This document shows, in pieces, positions 1 to 10,140 of a DNA stretch of 53,390 nucleotides. A program made the position numbers and the translations under genes. The stretch is from NCBI GenBank assembly GCA_022592445.1, contig JABYQR010000308.1, positions 1 to 53,390 on the forward strand. The letters run 5' to 3'. Under the pieces are notes generated by a model. It did no database searches, was not told the DNA's origin, and saw only the letters and a list, made by a program, of their open reading frames with translations. The DNA comes from Cytidiella melzeri (Eukaryota; Basidiomycota; Agaricomycetes; Polyporales; Irpicaceae). Numbering within the stretch: the stretch's first letter is position 1; each line of letters begins with the position of its first letter.

Positions 1-1338
1 CCAGACAACAAGCTCAGTGAAGCTGAGGAGGACGACACGCAACAAGCAGCACCTCCACTACTCTTGGACGAAGCAGGAGATCTGATTGGCAATCAGAACT
101 TCATGCCTGAGGAAGGTAAGCAATACACCTTGTGTACACCACACTTTACCCACGCTGACGTGTTGCACATACTCATTACATACTTTGGAAACGTATAGGA
201 CACCCTGTGACTAACCCCGTGGCAATCAACAATCCGCAGGCCGTTCCAATGGCCAACAACATCAGGGTTGAATACCACCGAGCTGCCGGTCTCCCACCCC
301 GTATCTTTGCATTCCGTGACTTCATGCAGGAAAAGCGCACGCCCGACATCGTCGTTTCAAAGTGCAACCCCTGGAAGCCGTTCAAAACCCGTCTGGACTT
401 TGAACTCACTGAGTTCACACAAAAGGCATCTCTCAACAAGCAACTCATCAACTCCCTCTTTAAGCTCGTCAAGGACATCGTCAGTAATCCAACCAACCTC
501 ACTCTCGAGTCTGCTGACGACGTGAATGGTGTCTGGGAGAGTGGCACTTTGTATCATCCCTCTTTCACTTCGATGTCGATCAGCCAACCATATAAGGGAG
601 AGGACAAGGTGTTCAACTTCTACTCAAGGCCACTCTGGGAGTGGGTTCTTTCTCAAGTTCAGGATCCCTTGCTCGCGCCTTACATGGAGTGGGATGCGCA
701 ACGGCTCTCCAAGTTTGACGGCACAAAGTGGGTTTGTTTCTATGACGAGCCCTGGACTGCCAGGAAGTTTGCAGAAGTCCAGGTGAGTACGCAATCTGGT
801 ACCAATTGAAACAGCACTCATTTAGATGTTGCGGTCAATAGTCAGACATCTTGTGCGTTTGCAACGTTGGTAAGCCCCTCGCCATCATCTTGTGGGCAGA
901 CACCAGCGTGCTCTCAACATTTGGGACCCAAAAGGGCCATTATATTGTTGCTCGTGTTGGAAACCTCCCAATGTGGATTCGAAACAGCAGATCGTTTGGT
1001 GGAGGACGCGTTGTGGGATTTTTGCCCATTGTGAGTCTAGAACTACTCAGAACTTGAGTAGAACAGTATTCATCAATGATTCCAGGTTCAGGGCATGGTC
1101 GGAGAGCAGAAGAAGCCCGGGTTCGTCAACTGGAAGAATGCAGTCTACCACAAGGCATATGGGGTCTTCCTCGAAAATGTCGCACGCATCTCAAAGCTTG
1201 GTCAGACGGTCCTCTGTGGCGATGATGTCTTCCGTGTCCTGTTTCTGTACATTCACATTCTCTCAGCCGATTACGAGGAACAGTGATGTATTGTGTACAC
1301 TCTGCAAGTTATATGAATTGATGTGTATTCTTCTCATC

Positions 1339-1960
1339 TGTTAAGAACTGATGAGGGATCGTCGTTGTTGCAAAGTCCAATGCTGCTAATCGGGTCGGCA
1401 ATCGGAGTAGGCAACAGGGGGAGCTGTAAGAGTCAATCGGCTTCAACTGAGTAAGTTGCGCCTCTCGTGAATCCTCGGTGACTCGGATTTGGACTTAGCA
1501 AGATCAAGGGTTCGGCCTCGGAGACTCGGGGTCGGCAAAGATGAAGTCAGAGGAAGAGTGTCAGAACAGAAGTCGGGCAACGACGAGTAAGACGACTTCA
1601 GCAAGTGAAGTCAAATGAAGAGGTAGGAATAGGATGGGGATCTTATTCGATATTCGAACTTAAACTTCTACTGTACAATTGAGTCTGGTTATATAGTACT
1701 AGAAGTTGTAAGTCCGATAAGGCATGCATGTATGGTCCGAGACAAGAGAGGATTAGATCAGGCAAATAATCGGAATTGGAGGAAATACGGAGAAAAAGTA
1801 CAAAGGAATATCTACAACTGATGAAACCGGTGATAGCGAGCACAAGGTAAATTGGGGGAACATCGGTGTTGGACCGTGTGACAAGTTGAGGATGTGGCTG
1901 TGCAAGGATAAGGATGTCGGATGTCCGGTGTCGATCACGTGATCCGATCGGATCGTAACA
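1339..1960. mobile_element. Solo LTR inside an intron of the Plavaka transposase
   Basis: A 622-bp block starts TGTTA and ends TAACA. It is flanked by a near-perfect 5-bp duplication (TCATC at 1334-1338, TCACC at 1961-1965). It has no coding capacity and carries LTR-like A/T-rich segments. It lies just before the acceptor of the intron 1283-1967. Without it that intron would be about 58 nt, and the exons join in frame as EEQ-CHFALIRG. Orientation cannot be decided. Confidence 0.7.
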
Positions 1961-2869
1961 TCACCAGATGCCATTTTGCGCTCATTAGAGGGCTCAACGG
2001 ACTGGCTCCTTGTCCGGTCTGCCTCGTTCTGAAAGGAACATTGTCAGACTTGCGAACAAGGTCCTTGTCAGGTTGACAGCACCAAGCGCAGAGAAAGAAT
2101 ACAAGCTCAAGAGCCGCGGCCTGCGCAATATTGAGGTAAGCTCTCAATACTCGCAGCAGCCTGGCGTCCAATGCTGACACTTCTGCATAGAACGTACTGT
2201 GGGCTGTAGCAAATACTGACGTTCATCAGGCTCTTTCATATGACCGTCTTCATGTTGACATTATAGGGATGTTTCAGAAGCACATTCTTCCTGAGATCAA
2301 GACCGAACTGAAACACCTCGGCCGACAGGCACAAGTTGAGTTTGATGAAATGTATGTCCCATACTGTAACATGAACCTCTGTTTGATGCGCACTGAATGA
2401 GACAGTACCTCACTAGATATATGAGCATGGCACGCTGGTCTGATCTGGCACATTTCAAGCATGGGATCCTCACGCTTGATTTCAGCAATGGCAAAAAGTG
2501 GGCGGTGAGACACTGAGTCACGCTTCAAACTAAGAACAACCTTAAAGACAACACAACCAACCACGAAGTGGCAATAGAAGTGTAAAGGTGTGGAAGCGCG
2601 AAAGTGTTAAAGTAATGCGAGGTGGTCTAAGAGTCCTAGTTTTACCTGTGCTAAAAAAAAGCGACAAGGGTTTTGTGATGTAGTTTATATGAAGGGAGCT
2701 AGCCGGGCAACTACCACGTGTATCGCGGGTAAAAGGCAGGTCGGCGCGGTGAAGGAGAAGGAGTTATAGCGCGGCTCAAATAGAACGCGCGGGAGATGTC
2801 GCGACTTGTAGGAGAACGGCGCGCAGAAGGACGCAGAAGATGAACGCAGGCGCAATATGAATCTCGAAC

Positions 2870-3015
2870 ACAAAACGCGGTCGCTGGTGAAGATGAAGTA
2901 GTCGCTGTAAAACGCGGGCGCAGTGAAAGTGAACGCAGTAAGCTCGACGCAGTGAAGATGAAACGCAACGCAGTAACGCAGTAAAATAACGCAGTTAAAA
3001 GCAAACGCAGTATAA
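2870..3015. repeat. Degenerate AACGCAGTA-type repeat
   Basis: The word ACGCAGT or close variants recur about every 10-20 bp here. The same word in reverse complement (ACTGCGT) recurs at 9930-10140. There is no open frame of note. It looks like a decayed simple-sequence array within the GC-rich insertion. Confidence 0.6.
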
Positions 3016-3092
3016 CGAAGCCGAAAGGAAACGTAAGAGAAAGATAAACTAATGGCGCGCGGGTCAAAGCGGAAGGCTATGTGAGATCGCCG

Positions 3093-3620
3093 TCAATTGG
3101 ACTCGGCTGACTGCGCGCGGGGGCGGTAGTGTAGAACCACACTTCCCGAGCGGCGATGCGTATTACAGGCGAACGCGTGGCCAACGACGACGTTGGTAGA
3201 GCTGGTAAGATTGAACTGCACTAGTTTGCACTCGTGATCCTCGCCTTCAAAGTCTGGAGATAGCCAGCAATCTGGGTGCGGCGCGCGCGGGCAATCGCAG
3301 TCGAGCGGGACAAAAGGTCCTGTACGTAGGGGAATTGGGTGGTCGCTCTGAGTGTTGCAATAGGAGCAGTTATCAAGCGAGTCCGCGACGGAGGCGACGG
3401 ACGATGCTGGCGAGGGTGATTTAGGAGTTGATCTCTCGGGGGAGACCGTAGGCGCTGCTGAGGGCTCTGGCGGCGGCGTGGGCGCGGGGATGATGGGATA
3501 ACGGCGTAGAATCTCGCGCGGTTGCGGGCTGTAAGGGCAACGGTTGCTGGGTGAGTGGGGAACAGTGGGACAGCAGCGGCAGACTCGAGGCGGGTTGTCG
3601 TTGTTAGACGCCGCGGGCAT
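3093..3620 (-). CDS. Cysteine-rich ORF of unknown function in the insertion
   Basis: This is a 175-residue open frame that I do not recognise. Residues 14-30 are CRCC...C, followed by a Pro/Ser-rich stretch (about 35-80). Then comes a second Cys/His cluster (CSYC, CDC, HPDC, HEC, CNTH; about 85-155) that could bind zinc. A good TATA box (TATATAAAAA, near 3767-3778 on the minus strand) lies about 150 nt upstream of the ATG. No stop interrupts the frame and the region is GC-rich, so chance openness is possible. It may be a gag-like or accessory protein of the inserted element, but nothing proves this. Confidence 0.35.
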   Translation of the reverse strand: MPAASNNDNPPRVCRCCPTVPHSPSNRCPYSPQPREILRRYPIIPAPTPPPEPSAAPTVSPERSTPKSPSPASSVASVADSLDNCSYCNTQSDHPIPLRTGPFVPLDCDCPRAPHPDCWLSPDFEGEDHECKLVQFNLTSSTNVVVGHAFACNTHRRSGSVVLHYRPRAQSAESN

Positions 3621-4938
3621 AAACGTGGAAGAGATTGCAATGAGGCAACGCAGAAGAAGCTACAGCTAGGGGCGCAAAGAGACTCCCTTGACGCGAACGC
3701 AAAGTGTAAAGTGTACTCTGGAAACTGGGGTCTGGATTGATTGATTTTCTACGCAGTACCAGCAACACCTTTTTATATACCCTAAAGACCCTCCCCTAAA
3801 CCTTTCCTTCTATGTCCTAAACCTAAGCGCAAGAGCGAGGAAACAGGGTGGCAGAATACTTCCGTCTGCAGAGGCAAAATGTCCAGCGAGTCGACACCCG
3901 GCGGGACACAGCGTTGGTCAACGCGGAGTAGCGGCGCGCGCCCTTGCGCTGAAGAGGCGCCAACCGTTGCAAGCAGGTGACGAGGCGCCGTCCAGGAGTT
4001 GCACAGCGTGGCGTGATAGGAGTTTTCCTGAAATGGGGTTCGCGCGTCAAGTCTCTTCTACCGTTGGTCCGACCCGCGTCCGAAACTCTTGGTGGCTGTC
4101 CGGCCCATGCTCCGATGCCAGAGGGGCGTGTCCGTGAGTCAGAGTTTGGTGTGATTCCTTGGCCTCGGATGTTTCCGGCGCATTGCCCCTTGTCAAGTCC
4201 TCGGATCCTCGGCGGACTCCTCGTAACCTCGGTGAACTCCTCGTGCCCGTGACGCTGGGAAAGTTGAGGGACTTGCCGCTCAGGATGACGCAGGCCGCGC
4301 AAATGACGGGCTGCTGCCGGGTCTCCGCGTCTAGCCAATTTCCGGGCGTATCAGCGGATGTAGCAAGAGTAAGTGGACATGTTTCAAATGAGCAATTTTG
4401 ATTCTACATTTCAGATTTTTATTCATTCCGCGCACAACGTTATGAGCAAAGCAAAATCCCCAAAGGGTTTTGCGTTACTCAAAGTCTTCAGGAAATGGCA
4501 CGAGCTCAACATGTACCTATTGTTCGAGGTTCACACCAAAGAGACTATTCCTGCCTACAACAGAACACCAAACACATTTCACGACCGACTAGCAGTGAGT
4601 CAATCATTGGGCATCTTTACAAAAGACAGACAGTGCGCTGAGAACAAGTACTTCTCAATAGGAATACATCGATCTCAATGAAGGCGATGACTTTACAGAC
4701 GTCAAGGACTGAAACAGAATCATTAAGCTTCACGTCCACGTTCAGGCTGCTCGAGAAATTTGCATGAAGGGTGTAATTGCTAACATGGACACAAAGGTGA
4801 ACAAAAATTTAAATGGGCCCATGCGAAATGCCTATTGGATGCAAACAAATTTGAAGAACATAGAACCACAGGTATGAGATTGTACATAACTCAAATCAGC
4901 AAAAGGAGAGTCTCATCTGATACGTGAGCTCTGATCAG

Positions 4939-6343
4939 TTAGGCAAGATTGAGGACCAAGCTCACGTGTGTTGTTTCACGCGTGCATACATCAACACCAT
5001 GGATGATGCGTCAAAGGAAGTCCAACCGGGTCAGCCCGCGGATGAGGAGAGTGAGGGACTAAATAGGCCCAGGGATGCATGGATATTTGGGCACGTCTAC
5101 ATTGGATCACACCGGAAAACCATATTCAGGGACTTCGCTGGTCAGTCAACTGCTGACAATGCCTTCATCAATCTTTGTCGGAAGCTGGCTGATTGTTTGA
5201 GAGACCTTATGTCTCGGACCACCGCAGCAGGCGGTGTACCCCTTCCAAGGCCACTCCCTATCATCCGTGGCTCAGATACGGTAAGTACCGTCATTACCCA
5301 TCAGCATCAGACCCAAAGCTGAATTCCAAACTCACCCAGATCATCAACTGCTCACATATGCAGTTCTTGTCAAAGACCACGGAAACCCTGCAGTCCAAGG
5401 CATACCAGGTGCGTGGTTCTGACAATTGCGCACCGAGCGACTTTCTCTCAAGCACCTGCAGGCACACGTTCAAGACCAGGTGTTGGTTGTGATGATCAGT
5501 CCAAATATCCCGGCCTACCTCAAGAACGCGGTTGACATTGTCATGGTGAGTTGTGCGAAATGCCACATACACTGGTACTAATCACATCCCAGAACTTCAT
5601 CAAAGAGTCCCCTGAGTGGTTCAAGCTCAACCGTGCAACCCTGCACTCAATGGAAAAATGGAGGATCATTCGGACCATTGTCAGCAACGCGATGACCCGC
5701 CATTGTTCGGACATCAAGGCCATTGCAAGTCTGTTCTTTTGCTCTTTGACGCGCGCAATTTAGCATACTGATCATTACCAGGACTTCCAGATTGCTGCCT
5801 CGCTCATCTCAAGCACGGACAAACTTAGGGCCCGCACAGGGACCCAGGACATTATTGCTATGGTCAACGAGATTGCGCTGGAGTACATCAACACCAATTG
5901 CTCTCACCACACCCGCTTTGCATTCCTTGTGAGTTTCGCACCATCAGGAATCTCCATCATGCGAGCTCCAACCCGCAGCGTCAATGTTACCTCAAGCATT
6001 GCCAAGTTCAAGTCAACGCTGCCAAAGGCACAAGCGCTGCCAATTCCCGCGCCAAGAAGAACAACAGTCTTTGGAAGTACGTCAACAATGAACTCCAGAA
6101 GGCAACCGTCCAGACCAAGGCAAAGTTGACTTCCGATGCCCAGGCCGCGGCGCTGCTCAAGGAGTGAGTTCACGCTGATTCTCGGGTAGTACATACTAAC
6201 AATGCCTCAGGTACTTCGATTTTTGTCTCAAGGCTGACCTCCGTTTGTTTACCATCCGCAACGGAGCCCTTCCCTCAGGTCCTGCTTATCTTCTGCCCAT
6301 TCAGCACGCCATCAACAACTACATGGGGGCTGTTGTGGTCTGA
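4939..6343 (+). CDS. Transposon partner protein (family shared with 20735-22353)
   Basis: Function unknown. The exons 4939-5280, 5364-5408, 5462-5545, 5593-5724, 5782-5928, 5979-6163 and 6211-6343 join in one open frame ending in TGA. The first of these exons is the Plavaka transposase C-terminus, so here the partner reads on from the transposase frame. An own start could be the Met of MDDASKEVQ. Key segments are VMISPNIPAYL, SDIKAI, TRFAFLRQ and LWKYVNNEL, then a C-terminal ADLRLF. Exon lengths and phases match the partner gene in the second element (84 nt in both; 132 vs 129; 147 vs 153; then phase-2 junctions in both). Intron 5725-5781 appears to have a GC donor (GCAAGT) and AG acceptor. 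The frame is intact across all seven exons although the upstream transposase is dead. Confidence 0.6.
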
Positions 6344-6830
6344 TTGTGGTCGGCTTGCTGCCTTGCTCTTGTTTGTGTTTGTTTCCGCCTGTGCTATACT
6401 GTCGCTTCCTTGCTCTCGTATACTGTCGTTTTTACCATTGTCATTAATAGCATAATCGAATTATTCTAATATATCGTGTCGGTGCGGCAGTGTGAACAAA
6501 ATTGAATTCAAATCAATGGATGCTGTCAGTGCGACGGTCTGGATATCAGAATTATTCAACATCTGGTGCACACTGTGAGCACCAAGGCTGGATATTTACT
6601 CCAACTGTACATCCATTGTTGTTACACTGTCCACAGGTCCTACAGAGCAAGTCTACGCACAATCTTACTAGGACATCGGTGTGCTATCCCGAGGAGTATG
6701 TCGACAGGATCAATAATTATTTTGTCGGAGTGATGCATGCACGGGACACATCGGCGCAACGTGATGAAACGCTGTACAGTACATACACACCAAAACATAC
6801 TCCAGCACCCAGGCTTTGCCTGGGCGTGTA
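6344..6830. other. No gene recognised
   Basis: 3' flank of the partner gene. Short open frames (for example 6502-6858) show no family motif and run into the LTR that follows. I see no terminal repeat that would mark the element end. Confidence 0.4.
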
Positions 6831-7412
6831 TGTCACACTGGCATGTGACTTAGCTTAAGTAAGACTACATGGCTACAAACACATGGCTCAGCCCATAGCT
6901 AGGGTTTGACGTCATAGATACTGTCCACATGGGCTCCTTATTGTTCTTTCCCTATTGTTCTCTTTATGGAAGGATGTTCTCACAGGTGTGGGAATGGAAT
7001 ACAATAGTTGGTCTTTTTTTAGATAGATTCTCTCACGAGTAGAGTTCTTGTCAAGGTGTAGACAATAGCTATTGTTCTCCTTTAGGTAGTTCTTTTGTTC
7101 TTCGTTCACACGGCTTCTTGCAAAGCCTGCCCTCAACATGGTCTGTGTGCAGGTCAATGAAGTCTATATATACTGCTGCATGTACACTCCCAGCCCCCCA
7201 TCTCAACCTCTTGGTCTTTACTGGGCTAGGTAAGCCACCCCCTCTTGTACTATATAGCTGGTAGTACAAATACTAACTTGGTCTTTACTGGGCTAGCTTT
7301 CTGAATAAGTTTGATAGCTGGCAAACGCATTGTGCTTCACGCCTGCCACCACCTCCTCGTTGTCATCCACATTGTGTCCCTGTTTGTCACATCAAGCCCT
7401 GTCTCCGTGTCA
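6831..7412 (+). mobile_element. LTR copy A (lacks its first ~178 bp)
   Basis: Matches the second module of the 758-bp LTR family found at 8696-11218, 35792-36480 and 41439-42196. It starts at the CACACTGGCATGTGAC word and includes the TATA box (GTCTATATATAC). It carries two copies of TTGGTCTTTACTGGGCTAG and ends CCGTGTCA. The first module present in the other copies is absent and no 5-bp duplication is visible (GCGTA before, GCGGC after). Confidence 0.7.
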
Positions 7413-7438
7413 GCGGCCTTCTGTCTTGGTAACCCTCC

Positions 7439-7670
7439 TTGGACTCTGATTTGCCTGGTAGCTCCAATCTTGGGTCTGGCTCGGACTCTGAGGCTGTCAC
7501 AAATCAAGATCCTGGTAAAGAAGGCCCTCGTTCTTGGCCGCATGATTTCTATTGCGTCGAAATACTAGTTGGCTTTGCGGTATATGCCCAACGGCTCAAA
7601 GAGAATGTGCCAGCAGACCGAGCATTCTTCAAGGCATTCCCATCTGCAAAGAAGTACTTGCACTCAATCT
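7439..7670 (+). pseudogene. Fragment of a basidiomycete WP-DFY repeat protein
   Basis: A + strand frame contains an acidic/Ser run (GSGSDSEAV) followed by SWPHDFYCVEILVGFAVY and DRAFFKAFPSAKKY. This resembles the start of a multicopy basidiomycete family (WPxDFYxxDIxxGF...FxxxF) whose role I do not know. It ends abruptly where the minus-strand CxC gene fragment begins at 7671, so it is a piece only. The family call is from memory and tentative. Confidence 0.3.
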
Positions 7671-8951
7671 TCAGAATTGCGTGCATTTGTCACACCAGTG
7701 AAGGATTTGGCCAAGACTGAAACGCTGCATACGAATGTTGCGGGCTAGCATGGCCTTCCTGAGACGTGTCTCTTGCTCATCTGTGTGGGACAAGTCAAGT
7801 GACATGCCTTGACTGGCACTGTCCTCCACTAGGCAGAGTAGGATCACCGCATCCCACACAAGTTCAGGGCAAAGGTTCGGGGAGAAATGGAAATCGGAGT
7901 GGTCTGCAACAGACCTGCCTGCTGGATCTTCATTGTCATGATCTGCGCCAAGGGACATGGTGTTATATGTACAAGCACAGTTTGATGCGGATTTTCAGAT
8001 CAATCAAATGATCACTGTCAGTGCATATGTCCCTCAATTGTGCTTGACTTACCAGCTAGTCACCTAATCCAATATCCACATATCTATCAGCTGTCTCTCC
8101 ATGAACTGATGCTCTCCAGCCTGAAGCACATCCGGAATGCCGCCGTAGTAGTAGTGTACTCCACCTTGCACGGAGTAGTTATGACGATAACTGGTGAGAC
8201 AGCCTATCCCATTGTTGTGAGTACAATCCTCTCTGATAATTATGTACATACCACGACAGTAGAGATGTACAGTGTATGCAGGCACTGGTCCTTGTGAAAA
8301 CGTGAAAAATACCACTGACCGCTGCTGTACCTCTGTAAGCAGCGCAGCCATGTGATTTGTGCACTCTGTGTTGATGCAGTGGCAACTGGGGGGGGGTAGA
8401 AGGTATGAAATGCTACAAAAGCCTTAACACCAGACTAACAGAGTAGTTCATTCTGTGCTTACTAAGTCCAACAGAATACCTGTGTACCTTGAAGCTCCCT
8501 GCAGGGTTTGCTAGCAACCGCGCCGCAATGTCGGTCTCCCATACAATGTGCTTTAGGACCTCCCAACACTGGCGTACTAGGGGGGTAGGCGCTTCAATGA
8601 TTTTTGATAGAAACTCTTCAATGACGTTGGGTAGGTACTCAGGAGCATGAATCTGATCTTGGTTTGAGTTCTGAGTTGTCAAGATGTCATCCTTGTGTCA
8701 TGGATGGCCTGACTAGCACTTAATTTTCGCAATTTACCTCTTGTTTTTATCTGTAAAAATACAGGCTGTAACCCAGTTACAACCTTTCCTACATAAACTC
8801 CTTTGCACGTCTATTAAGCGCCCGTATCACGTGGCTTAGACGCTCCACACGGTCACATTACTTGCTACTACGTTGATACGCCCGGAAATTGCTGGACGTG
8901 CAACAGGCCCAAAGGTGAGCACATTCGCATGGACTAGCAGCAGCCCTTGGT

Positions 8952-9575
8952 TCTGGCAAGACTTGCATTGCATCGCCTCGCTTTGCTTTGCTTTCCATTG
9001 CATTGCTTCGCCTTGCTTTGCTTTGCTTCATTTTGCCTTGCTTCGCATTGGGTCGCTTTGCTTCCCTTCGCTTCGCGTCTCCTCGCCTTGCATGCCCTTC
9101 GCGTTGCCTCGCATCGCATCGCGTTATCTCGCGTTGCCTCGCCTTGCATTGCATTGCATTCCCTCTGCTTCGCTTCACCTCGCGCCGCCTTGCCTTGCCT
9201 CACCTTGCATGTTGCTTTGCGTCGCGTCGCATCATCTCGCATTGCCTCGCCTTGCCTCGCCTTGCATTGCATTGCATTCCCTCCGTGTTGCTTCGCCTCG
9301 CGCCGCCTCGCCTTGCATGTTGCTTCGCGTCACGTCGCGCCGCCTTGCTTTGCCTCGTGTTATCTTGCGCTGCCTCGCAATTGCCTCGCTTCTCCTCCGC
9401 TTTGCTTGGCCTCGCGTCGCCTTGCATTGCCTCGCTTTGCATTGCCTCGCGTCGCGTCATGCCGCCTTGCTTTGCCTCGCGCCACCTCGCGTTGCATTCC
9501 CTCTGCTTTGGTTCGCATGGCTTCGCATTGCATGGCTTCACTTGCCGCATATTGCATCCTTGTAGTCCCTCGCAC
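8952..9575. repeat. Degenerate TTGCNTCGC-type simple-sequence array
   Basis: About 600 bp built from 4-6 bp words such as TTGC, CTTCGC and CCTCGC (plus strand). It is open in several frames on both strands, giving Ala/Leu/Pro/His-rich or Lys/Arg/Ala-rich peptides. Those frames are repeat artefacts, not genes. Confidence 0.85.
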
Positions 9576-9929
9576 TCAAGCTCATAGCTGTTGGAACCCC
9601 CGGCCCCCTTTTCCACTCCCTCGGATTCCGCAGCCTGTTCTCTTTGCAGAGCAGCTAAAGGCAGTGCCCCATTGCTCCTGTAACATGTTTCGCGTTTGTC
9701 CCTCGTTTCATCGCGTGATGCCCCTTTCCTTGCCTTGCTCTCACATGGCTTCAATTTGCTATAGCCCCTATTGCCTTTTACTTATATACGCTGTGTCTGT
9801 ACCTTGCTTAGCTCAGAATACAACACCCCCGCGGCTTTCCCCTCAAAGTTGCCCCTGCCACTTTCCCCTTGCTTCTTGAGCAACTCCACAGTGCGTATCT
9901 CTCCCCCTGCGTCACTTTCTCCTTCATTG

Positions 9930-10140
9930 CAACCCCCTTTTGAGTTCCTACTGCGTTTATTTCACTGCGTTACTTACTGCGATGCGTTTCTCCTTCACTG
10001 CGACCCCCTTTTACAGCCGCCTCTTCTCTTTCTCAAGGCTACTGAGTCTTACTGCGCTCTCCTTCACTGTGACCCCCTTTTACAGCTGCCCCTTCTCTTT
10101 CTTAAGGCTACTGCGATTTAGACTGCGTTTATTCTGTGTT
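9930..10140. repeat. ACTGCG-type pyrimidine-rich repeat with a duplicated block
   Basis: ACTGCG words recur, with a ~65-bp block (CTTCACTGCGACCCCCTTTTAC and following) repeated at about 9992 and 10060. The word is the reverse complement of the repeat at 2870-3015. Confidence 0.55.

Larger units (their letters stand above)
2502..4414. mobile_element. GC-rich insertion of ~1.85 kb in a Plavaka intron
   Basis: The transposase exon ending at 2501 is followed by a donor (GTGAGA). The next recognisable exon starts at 4415 after a TTTCAG acceptor. The interval is 1.9 kb of unrelated sequence. The hexamer TTCAAA occurs at 2524-2529 and 4383-4388. If it is the target duplication, the original intron was about 54 nt, the usual size here. 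No terminal repeats were recognised. It contains a Cys-rich minus-strand ORF with a TATA box and an ACTGCG-type repeat. The element class is unknown. Confidence 0.5.
1..5280 (+). pseudogene. Plavaka-type transposase, broken and 5' cut by the window
   Basis: DNA transposase of the basidiomycete Plavaka group (CACTA-like). Exons I can join are 1-115, 199-782, 842-1030, 1086-1282, 1968-2135, 2191-2351, 2417-2501, 4415-~4594, ~4668-4870 and 4939-5280. Family landmarks appear in order: FYDEPWTARKF, WADTSVLSTFGTQKG, GGGRVVGFLPI, LYIHILSADYEEQ, then IRGLNGLAPCPVC, ANTDVHQALSYDRLH, RWSDLAHF, SAHNVM, MYLLFEVHTKETI, and the C-terminal FGHVYIGSHRK segment. It is dead. A frameshift is needed near 2020-2040, just after the CPVC motif. 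A TGA at 4710-4712 stands where the family has Trp (motif KNWNFPKLH). Two introns carry large insertions (1339-1960 and within 2502-4414). Family assignment is from remembered motifs and is fairly secure; the inactive state follows directly from the sequence. Confidence 0.8.

Noticed and set aside
3823..4338. 171-residue minus-strand ORF
   Set aside because: GC-rich sequence with few stops; Arg/Pro-rich with no motif, and open frames overlap on the other strand.
6912..7157. Conserved short ORF repeated in all LTR copies (also 10717-10944, 36035-36274, 41696-41923, minus strand)
   Set aside because: It recurs only because the LTR recurs; it is antisense within the LTR, has no Met-independent support and no family motif.
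8873..9879. Long overlapping ORFs on both strands (230, 310, 199 and 184 residues)
   Set aside because: They are produced by the stop-poor TTGC/CTCGC simple repeat; composition is extreme and no domain is visible in any frame.
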